Shown: piece after piece, positions 7,217 to 12,419 of the stretch
How the letters are laid out: each line of letters opens with the position of its first letter
Numbering within the stretch: position 1 is the stretch's first letter
Assembly (NCBI GenBank): GCA_017415945.1
Contig: JAFQDR010000142.1
Span: 1 to 12,419, forward strand
DNA length: 12,419 nucleotides
Reading direction: 5' to 3'
From: Oscillospiraceae bacterium
GTDB lineage: Bacteria; Bacillota_A; Clostridia; Oscillospirales; Oscillospiraceae
Translations under genes and position numbers: made by a program
The notes under the pieces: generated by a model
Told to the model about the DNA's origin: nothing
Databases searched by the model: none
Seen by the model: the letters and a program-made list of their open reading frames with translations, nothing else

Positions 7217-9598
7217 TTATAGCAAGATAGCTTCTGCATATCGAACGGTTTCCATTGCGTTTCCCGCATAGTAATCCGCATCGATCATATCTGCATACTC
7301 TTGGGTCAGTACGGCACCGCCCACAACGACTCTGCATTCGGGTTTCATTACACGCAGCAGTCGAATGGTCTCTTCCATAGACGGAACCGTGGTGGTCATC
7401 AGAGCGGACAAGCAAACAAGATGTATGTCCTTCTCTACCGCAACAGTGACGATTTTTTCCGCAGGGACGTCTTTCCCAAGGTCTATTACCGTAAAGCCGT
7501 AATTTTCCAAGAGCACTTTTACAATATTCTTTCCGATATCGTGAATATCCCCCTTGACCGTGGCCAGAATCAGAGAAGGGCCTTTTTTCTCGGACTCGGG
7601 GATGGCTTTTTTCACCTGTTCAAATGCCGCTTTGGCTGCTTCTGCACTCATCAAAAGCTGAGGCAGGTACAGTGTTTTTTTCTCAAATGCTTTTCCGACC
7701 TTGTCCAAAGCGGGTATGATCCGTTCATTGATCACAACCATAGGCTCGGTGTCTCGCAATGCTTCCGCTGCCAGATCAGCTGCCTCTTGCCGCAAGCCCT
7801 TGATCACAGCATTTTCCAAATCACAATCAGCGCTTACACTTGCAGAAGCAGCACCTTTGATTTCCGATGCAAAGTCGATATAGGCACCGCAATCGGGATC
7901 TCTCCCCGTTAATGCCATATAGCTATGATAAGCCTTTTGCATCTCTTGAGAAAATGGATTCATAATTGCCGCATCAAGCCCCTTTTCCAAGGCCATCAGG
8001 AAAAATGCTGCGGTAATAAAATCTCTGTTCGGCAGTCCAAAGGATACATTGGAAATCCCCAGAGAGCATTTCCCTCCGAGTCTTTCTTTGATAAGGCGAA
8101 TCGTTTCAAGTGTAACATTCGCAGCATTGATATCGGAAGAAATGGTCAAAGCCAATGGGTCAAACAGCAAATCCCGAACAGAAATTCCATACCCTTCCGC
8201 TTCCTTTGCAATCCGAGCGGCTATTTCAAATCTGCCTTCCGAAGTATCGGGAATACCGTTTTCATCCAAGGTCAGGCACACGATTACCCCGCCATATTTA
8301 GCAGCAAGGGGAAAAACCGCGTCCATACTCTCCCGCTTTCCGCTGACAGAGTTGAGCAGCGCCTTGCCATTATAGATACGCAGAGCACATTCCATTGCGT
8401 ACGGATCTGCTGTATCGACTTGCAAAGGCAGTACGGTAACCGATTGGATTTCCTTCACACACGCAGTCAGCATCTCCGCTTCATCGATTTCGGGAAGCCC
8501 AACATTGACATCCAATGCGTGCACCCCACATTCTTCCTGCTGCAGGGCTTCGCTTAAAACATAGCCAATGTCATGCTCCCGCAGAGCCTGCTGAAATCGT
8601 TTTTTCCCGGTAGGATTGATGCGCTCCCCAATCAAAATCGGAGCTTCTCCGAAACGTACCGCTTGCGCATAGGATGTGATTACAGTATGGTCATGCACCT
8701 TACGGGTCGCAGGCGACAGTCCCTTTGTATTCTCGGTCATTGCTTTGATGTAGCTTGGGGTCGTTCCACAGCAGCCGCCCAGAATACAAGCGCCCTTTGA
8801 TACCATTGTGCCCATAATTTCGGCAAATTCATCCGCATTCACATCATAGACCGTCGTTCCGTTTTCACTGCGGGGCATCCCTGCATTGGGCTTCATAATA
8901 ATGGGGAGATTTGTAGCTGCCGCAAGACGGGGCAATATCTCCAGCATCTGCTTAGGGCCGAGAGAGCAATTGGCCCCAATGGCATCCACCCGAAGCCCTT
9001 CCAGCAATGCGGCCATTACCTCGGGAGTCGCCCCTGTCATCAGTTTTCCCGATTCATCATATACATTTGTGACAAAAATCGGAAGAGTGCAGCACTCCTT
9101 TGCAGCCAGCACGGCTGCTTTTGTTTCGTACGCATCGTTCATGGTTTCAATCACGATGCAGTCAACGCCGACCGCTACACCTGCGCGAATGGTTTCCGAG
9201 AAAATGTCAACCGCTTCTTCAAAAGGCAAATCCCCCAGAGGCTCCAGCATTTTTCCAAGAGGGCCAACGTCGAGGGCAATGAATCGATTATCTTGTCCTG
9301 TCAAAGCGGTTTTTCGGGCTTTATCCGCACATTCATAGGCAGCCTTTACAACTTCATAAACAGTCGGCTTCCCATTTTCACCGGAATATTTCAGTCGATT
9401 TACCCCAAAAGTATTGGTGCAGATCATATGGCTTCCTGCCTCATAGTACGAACGGCCCAGCTCAGTAATTACTTCGGGATGAGAGAGATTCCACAGCTCA
9501 GGCAGCTCACCCGGCTTCAGTCCTTTTGCCTGCAGGTATGAACCTGTGCCGCCATCCATATAAAACAAACCGCTTTTTACGCATTCAAGCAAGTTCAT
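7217..9598 (-). CDS. metH: Cobalamin-dependent methionine synthase, lacking reactivation domain
   Basis: Transfers the methyl group of 5-methyl-THF through methylcobalamin to homocysteine, giving methionine and THF. The 793 residues hold three of the four classical modules. The homocysteine-binding barrel (about 1-290) has zinc ligands C211 (GANCSLG) and C276/C277 (GGCCGTT). The pterin-binding barrel (about 320-570) has IGERINPTG and LQVDTADP. The cobalamin cap and Rossmann domains (about 595-793) have GDIHDIGKN with lower-ligand H686. The fourth module, the SAM-binding reactivation domain of the roughly 1,200-residue E. coli enzyme, is absent and is encoded by the gene just upstream. The ATG at 9596-9598 has AAGGAAG at about 7 bases; that site overlaps the previous gene's stop (12 bp gap). 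Last gene of the metF operon, ended by the terminator shared with nth. Confidence 0.95.
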   Translation of the reverse strand: MNLLECVKSGLFYMDGGTGSYLQAKGLKPGELPELWNLSHPEVITELGRSYYEAGSHMICTNTFGVNRLKYSGENGKPTVYEVVKAAYECADKARKTALTGQDNRFIALDVGPLGKMLEPLGDLPFEEAVDIFSETIRAGVAVGVDCIVIETMNDAYETKAAVLAAKECCTLPIFVTNVYDESGKLMTGATPEVMAALLEGLRVDAIGANCSLGPKQMLEILPRLAAATNLPIIMKPNAGMPRSENGTTVYDVNADEFAEIMGTMVSKGACILGGCCGTTPSYIKAMTENTKGLSPATRKVHDHTVITSYAQAVRFGEAPILIGERINPTGKKRFQQALREHDIGYVLSEALQQEECGVHALDVNVGLPEIDEAEMLTACVKEIQSVTVLPLQVDTADPYAMECALRIYNGKALLNSVSGKRESMDAVFPLAAKYGGVIVCLTLDENGIPDTSEGRFEIAARIAKEAEGYGISVRDLLFDPLALTISSDINAANVTLETIRLIKERLGGKCSLGISNVSFGLPNRDFITAAFFLMALEKGLDAAIMNPFSQEMQKAYHSYMALTGRDPDCGAYIDFASEIKGAASASVSADCDLENAVIKGLRQEAADLAAEALRDTEPMVVINERIIPALDKVGKAFEKKTLYLPQLLMSAEAAKAAFEQVKKAIPESEKKGPSLILATVKGDIHDIGKNIVKVLLENYGFTVIDLGKDVPAEKIVTVAVEKDIHLVCLSALMTTTVPSMEETIRLLRVMKPECRVVVGGAVLTQEYADMIDADYYAGNAMETVRYAEAILL

Positions 9599-9610
9599 AA
9601 TTCTACTTCC

Positions 9611-10222
9611 TTATCCATTTGATTTTTTCAGTCCAACAATGGCTGTCACGGATTTTTGCGGAATCATCAGTAAACTGTCCGAGAGAGTCAATCCAATTAT
9701 TCGACGGGCATCCAACACACGCAGCAGATCTTCCTGCAAGGCAAGAGACAAATCACCATATCCCGGACTGAAACGGGGCCGCTGTGTATACGCCGGGAAT
9801 TCATGAGACAAGCTTTCACACAGAGTATCGCAAAACCACTCAATGGCAGTACTTCCCATAGCATCATAAATCAGTGCATTGGACGGTGTATTGACTGACG
9901 CCGCTCTGCAAAGTCGATCTGCACCGCTGCCGATGGTTGCAGCAAAAAGAATCGCTTTATCGCAGTTTTTCAAATTGATCGCAAGCGCATCACTTTTTAC
10001 CGTAACAATTCCCATATCTATTATGTTTTCCGATATAAATACAGGAACCTCCAGCCAACACGCCCTGCAGCTAATTTCTTTTCGAAAGCGCGGCCATAGC
10101 TGTTCGATACGAGAAGAAATCTCGCAGTCAAGATTATCTCCCCGCACTCCCATATATCGTGCGACTTCTTTCGCAGGCAACGCTTGGGGAATTGCTGTAA
10201 ATTGCTTGATTACAACGCTCAC
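9611..10222 (-). CDS. Stand-alone methionine synthase reactivation-domain protein
   Basis: Predicted to support reductive methylation of inactive cob(II)alamin in MetH using SAM, supplying in trans what the C-terminal domain of E. coli MetH does in cis. The 203 residues show the activation-domain core RFSPGYGDLSLALQ (about 150-163), the counterpart of the RxxPGY SAM-binding motif. This is followed by IGLTLSDSLLMIPQKSVTAIVG (about 176-197), matching the IGMxLTESxAMxPxxSVSG stretch. The N-terminal part (VARYMGVRGDN, then a conserved FAATIGSG) matches the split form known from Thermotoga and many Clostridia. The start is a GTG at 10220-10222 with GGAG 8 bases upstream. It overlaps the metF stop as GTGA, so translation is coupled. 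It lies between metF and metH. Electron donor unknown. Confidence 0.88.
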   Translation of the reverse strand: MSVVIKQFTAIPQALPAKEVARYMGVRGDNLDCEISSRIEQLWPRFRKEISCRACWLEVPVFISENIIDMGIVTVKSDALAINLKNCDKAILFAATIGSGADRLCRAASVNTPSNALIYDAMGSTAIEWFCDTLCESLSHEFPAYTQRPRFSPGYGDLSLALQEDLLRVLDARRIIGLTLSDSLLMIPQKSVTAIVGLKKSNG

Positions 10223-11085
10223 TTGATGATCTCCGAAAGATTGGCGTGGATTTGAGCCGCTACATCGGGCTTGTTCATGGAATACACATGGATCGCAGGG
10301 ATGCCATTTGCATACAAGTCGATCATCTGCTCACAAGCATAAATGATTCCTGCCTGACGCATAGCGGAAGGAGTATTTCCGAACTTATCTACGATGTATT
10401 TGAATCGCTGTGGCAGTGCTGCCCCGGAAAGCTCCGCAACCTTCTTGATTTGCTTCCCGTTGGTAACAGGCATAATTCCCGGAATTACAGGAACAGTGAT
10501 CCCCGCTTCTCTGATTTTGTAAAGGAAATTATAAAATACGTTGTTGTCAAAGAACATCTGTGTAGTCAGAAATTCACATCCTGCATCCACCTTCAGCTTC
10601 AGATGATAAATATCATCCTTTTGCGTGGCAGACTCGGGATGCGTTTCGGGGTAACAGGCACCGCCAATGCAGAAGCCTCCGTATTCTTTTATTTCGGAAA
10701 CCAGCTCACAGCCGTAATGATATGCCCATTGCTCTCTGGGGGGAGCCAGCCTGGGAATATCCCCTCGCATAGCCAACACATTGTTGATTCCCGCATTTCT
10801 CATTGCATCCAGCTGACTGCGCACACGCTCCTTGGTAGAGCTGACACAGGTCATGTGTGCTATCGTGGGAATATTCCAATGATCCTGAAGATTTGCCGCA
10901 ATGGGAACGGTAAAGTCATTGGTACCGCCGCCTGCACCGTATGTAACGCTCATAAAATCGGGCTTTAATGCCGCAACTTCTTCCGTAATCTCCCTGATCG
11001 CGTCATATCGATTCTGTGTGGACGGAGGAGAAACCTCGAAGGAAAGACACGGACGATCAACACCGATGATATCGGTAATGCGCAT
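10219..11085 (-). CDS. metF: 5,10-methylenetetrahydrofolate reductase
   Basis: Flavoprotein that reduces 5,10-methylene-THF to 5-methyl-THF, the methyl donor for MetH. The 288 residues have the length of the bacterial single-domain enzyme. Visible family features in order are E17 in SFEVSPPST (the FEFFPP position), SVTYGAGGG (about 46-54), AHMTC (about 76-80), LAMRGD (about 104-109, the aspartate near the flavin), TTQMFFD (about 174-180, with folate-contacting Q176), IPGIMPV (about 201-207) and HVYSMN near the C-terminus. The ATG at 11083-11085 follows GGAG at 9 bases. It is first in the operon, overlaps the next gene by four bases and stands behind a strong promoter with an operator-like palindrome. 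Gene order metF, activation protein, metH forms a complete methyl-transfer module. Confidence 0.95.
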   Translation of the reverse strand: MRITDIIGVDRPCLSFEVSPPSTQNRYDAIREITEEVAALKPDFMSVTYGAGGGTNDFTVPIAANLQDHWNIPTIAHMTCVSSTKERVRSQLDAMRNAGINNVLAMRGDIPRLAPPREQWAYHYGCELVSEIKEYGGFCIGGACYPETHPESATQKDDIYHLKLKVDAGCEFLTTQMFFDNNVFYNFLYKIREAGITVPVIPGIMPVTNGKQIKKVAELSGAALPQRFKYIVDKFGNTPSAMRQAGIIYACEQMIDLYANGIPAIHVYSMNKPDVAAQIHANLSEIIK

Positions 11086-11104
11086 AACAAATCACTCCAT
11101 ACTC

Positions 11105-11124
11105 ATATTGATTTTATTCAATAT
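11105..11124. promoter_or_regulatory. Perfect inverted repeat over the metF -10 and start site (candidate operator)
   Basis: ATATTGA (11105-11111) and TCAATAT (11118-11124) are perfect 7-bp inverted arms around a 6-bp AT spacer. The site covers most of the -10 box and the predicted start, a typical position for a repressor. It is too AT-rich and too short to be a terminator. The arms recall ARG-box halves (TGAAT/ATTCA), but the spacing and register do not fit. The binding protein is unknown. Confidence 0.45.
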
Positions 11125-11148
11125 ACTACGAAATTGCATGCTTGTCAA
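11120..11148 (-). promoter_or_regulatory. Strong sigma-A type promoter of the metF operon
   Basis: On the minus strand TTGACA (11143-11148) and TATATT (11120-11125) are separated by exactly 17 bp. The predicted start near 11113 leaves a leader of about 27 nt before the metF ATG. That leaves no space for an S-box, cobalamin or T-box leader between promoter and gene. Confidence 0.85.
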
Positions 11149-11171
11149 AATATTCTTTAAGTCGTTAAATC

Positions 11172-11198
11172 AAAAAAGCCGAGCAAAGTCGGCTTTTT
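11172..11198 (-). terminator. Intrinsic terminator after the small lipoprotein gene
   Basis: AAAAAGCCGA (11173-11182) and TCGGCTTTTT (11189-11198) form a 10-bp stem with loop GCAAAG. On the minus strand it is followed by a run of six T (11177-11172). It lies just past the lipoprotein stop codon and upstream of the metF promoter, so it insulates the metF operon. The T run on the other strand would let it work in both directions. Confidence 0.9.
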
Positions 11199-11205
11199 CA
11201 TTGAA

Positions 11206-11520
11206 TCATTTTCTTGTCATACCGTCAGTGGCATCCTTCACCGCATTCCCCATGCGATCCATCCCACGCTGCACAGCATCTCCCGCATTCTCCACACCGT
11301 TTTCGATTTCATCGGTCACAGGATGATTGGTCGCTGAAGGATCGGCAATTCCGGATTCGTCCACCATGCCGTTGTTTCCATCTACCACACTGTCGTTTAC
11401 ACCGGGTCTGTTCATATCGTTATCGTCCGGTCTTACGTCATTTTCAGAAGAACGACCACACCCTGTCATAACAGACAGCAGAAGTACAAGAGAAAAGAAT
11501 ACCGATACATACTTTTTCAT
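11206..11520 (-). CDS. Small acidic lipoprotein of unknown function
   Basis: I do not recognise a family. The 104-residue product starts with a lipoprotein signal: MKKYV, a hydrophobic core to about residue 18, then MTGC with Cys21 as the predicted lipidated residue. The mature part has a hydrophilic, D/N-rich low-complexity linker (about 22-72). It ends in a helix-prone segment with two aligned 11-residue units (73-83 and 84-94) sharing G3, G8, A10 and V11, plus a partial third unit. Such hendecad repeats often make amphipathic surface helices. Expected location is the outer face of the cytoplasmic membrane. The ATG at 11518-11520 has GGAGG 6 bases upstream. It is a single gene between two terminators, so it is independently regulated. 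Confidence 0.8.
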   Translation of the reverse strand: MKKYVSVFFSLVLLLSVMTGCGRSSENDVRPDDNDMNRPGVNDSVVDGNNGMVDESGIADPSATNHPVTDEIENGVENAGDAVQRGMDRMGNAVKDATDGMTRK

Positions 11521-11547
11521 AATACGCCTCCGATTTGGTTTTCACCC

Positions 11548-11575
11548 ATAGTATGTTCAGTATTGCGTATTTTAT
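11548..11575 (-). promoter_or_regulatory. Possible sporulation sigma-E-like promoter for the lipoprotein gene
   Basis: No convincing sigma-A promoter is visible ahead of the lipoprotein gene. On the minus strand CATACTAT (11548-11555) matches seven of eight bases of the Bacillus sigma-E -10 (CATACAnT form). An ATA (11573-11575) stands 17 bp upstream, the right place for the short -35 core. The bases flanking that ATA do not match well. A start near 11541 would give a leader of about 20 nt. Tentative. Confidence 0.25.
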
Positions 11576-11591
11576 CTTTCCATTATTTAAC

Positions 11592-11621
11592 AAAAAGACC
11601 ATGGGAGCTTGTCCCATGGTC
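11592..11621 (-). terminator. Intrinsic terminator of the aminotransferase gene
   Basis: A perfect 10-bp stem, GACCATGGGA (11597-11606) and TCCCATGGTC (11612-11621), with loop GCTTG, is followed on the minus strand by five T (11596-11592). It begins 13 bp beyond the aminotransferase stop codon and ends that transcript before the lipoprotein promoter region. Confidence 0.95.
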
Positions 11622-11634
11622 ATATACTTATCTG

Positions 11635-12419
11635 TTAGTCCAGCATTCCGCTTTCCTTGATTGCCTTGATTGCCGCACGAACTTCTTCTTCGGAGCGAAC
11701 CAAAGCCATACGCACATGGCCTTCACCCAAAGGACCAAACGCGCTGCCGGGAGTTACAATGACACCGGTCTTTTCAATCAGTTCCATAGCAAAATCCATG
11801 CTGCTGGTGTACTTTGCAGGGATCTTGGGCCATACAAACATGGTGGAGCTGCAGCGGTCGATCTTCCAGCCGATTTCTGTCATGCCGTCACACAGCAAGT
11901 CACGGCAGCGGCAGTATACAGCTCTGGTTTCGGGAACACAGCTCTGGTCACCGGTGATGGCGGCGATCGCTGCCTTCTGCACGGGAATGAACATACCGTA
12001 GTCCATATTGGACTTGAGTGTCTTAACAGCCTTTACAACATCGGGATTACCGACACAGAAGCCGATACGAGCACCTGCCATGCCATAGGTCTTGGACCGG
12101 GAGTTAAATTCCACACCAACATCCTTTGCACCTTCAAAACGCAGGAAGCTGCCGCATTCACGGCCGTCATAAACCAGATCGCTGTATGCATTATCGTGAA
12201 GAACGATGATATCATACTTCTTTGCAAAAGCGATCAGGTCGCGGTAGAAGCTGTCGGGAGCCAGTACGGTGGTGGGGTTGTTGGGATAAGAAACTATCAT
12301 AAGCTTTGCCTGCTTGGCAACCTCGGTAGGAATCTCCTGCAGGTCAATGATGAAGTTTTTCTCGGGACGCATGGGCATATGGTGCAGCTTGGCACCTGCG
12401 ATCAGAGGGCCGTCACCGA
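11635..12419 (-). CDS. Class I/II PLP-dependent aminotransferase (DapL-like), N-terminus cut by window edge
   Basis: Fold-type I aminotransferase, probably acting on an amino acid of the aspartate, alanine or diaminopimelate group. About 260 codons are visible; the frame runs through an internal Met at 12376-12378 to the window edge (GDGPLIAGAKLHH precedes it), so that Met is not the start. Some 130-140 N-terminal residues are missing relative to a usual 390-400. Counting from the internal Met, the features are YPNNPT (31-36), HDNAYSDLVYDG (61-72) with the aspartate that contacts the PLP ring, SRSKTYGMAGARIGF (93-107) with the PLP-binding Lys96, and GHVRMALV near the end with the substrate-carboxylate arginine. 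The HDNAY and EFNSxSKTYxMxGxRIGF pattern fits LL-diaminopimelate aminotransferases and their relatives. Alanine or aspartate aminotransferases of the same branch cannot be excluded, so no gene symbol is given. Confidence 0.9.
   Translation of the reverse strand, partial: GDGPLIAGAKLHHMPMRPEKNFIIDLQEIPTEVAKQAKLMIVSYPNNPTTVLAPDSFYRDLIAFAKKYDIIVLHDNAYSDLVYDGRECGSFLRFEGAKDVGVEFNSRSKTYGMAGARIGFCVGNPDVVKAVKTLKSNMDYGMFIPVQKAAIAAITGDQSCVPETRAVYCRCRDLLCDGMTEIGWKIDRCSSTMFVWPKIPAKYTSSMDFAMELIEKTGVIVTPGSAFGPLGEGHVRMALVRSEEEVRAAIKAIKESGMLD

Noticed and set aside
11521..11571. Inverted pair AATACGC/GCGTATT flanking the lipoprotein leader, which could hide the ribosome binding site in RNA
   Set aside because: The outer arm (11565-11571) probably lies upstream of the transcript start, and the 37-nt loop makes a stable hairpin unlikely; chance is a sufficient explanation.
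12376..12378. Methionine codon as start of the right-edge aminotransferase
   Set aside because: The frame stays open to the window edge with family-like sequence (GDGPLIAGAK) before it, and the missing N-terminal part of the fold shows the gene begins outside.

Overview
The window looks like chromosomal DNA from a low-to-moderate GC member of the Firmicutes, most likely class Clostridia. The reasons are the gene order dxs-tlyA-nadK-argR-recN, strong AGGAGG-type ribosome binding sites, sigma-A style promoters, intrinsic terminators with U tracts, and a clostridial-type methionine synthase whose reactivation domain is a separate protein. Nothing visible fixes the genus. Coding density is high. 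I see no tRNA, rRNA, CRISPR array, insertion sequence, phage gene or pseudogene.

Left part (1-6374, all on the minus strand): read in the direction of transcription the order is dxs, tlyA, nadK, argR, recN, tyrS. Gaps from dxs to recN are 9-30 bp, and one ribosome binding site overlaps the preceding stop codon, so this is very probably one transcript. It starts at an extended -10 promoter at 6419-6447. The operon mixes isoprenoid precursor synthesis (Dxs), an S4/FtsJ rRNA methyltransferase (TlyA), NADP supply (NAD kinase), the arginine repressor and the RecN repair ATPase. tyrS follows 52 bp after recN and runs off the left edge.

Middle (6375-7216): a 163-bp divergent intergenic region separates dxs from nth (endonuclease III, the only plus-strand gene). 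It holds the dxs promoter and an 18-bp near-palindrome. nth converges on metH, and the two share one compact bidirectional terminator.

Right part (7217-12419, minus strand): metF, a MetH reactivation-domain protein and metH form a tight three-gene operon. It makes 5-methyl-THF, uses it to methylate homocysteine, and repairs the cobalamin cofactor. Its promoter (TTGACA-N17-TATATT) carries a perfect 7+7 bp inverted repeat over the -10 box and start site, and its leader is too short for a riboswitch. Upstream lie a terminator, a small unknown acidic lipoprotein gene with an 11-residue repeat, a second strong terminator, and a class I/II aminotransferase gene truncated by the right edge.

Overall this is mainly housekeeping sequence. 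The points most worth a second look are the metF operator-like palindrome, the small lipoprotein and its unusual promoter, and tyrS occupying the place after recN where spoIVB-spo0A is often found in relatives. I found no evidence of a novel multi-gene system.
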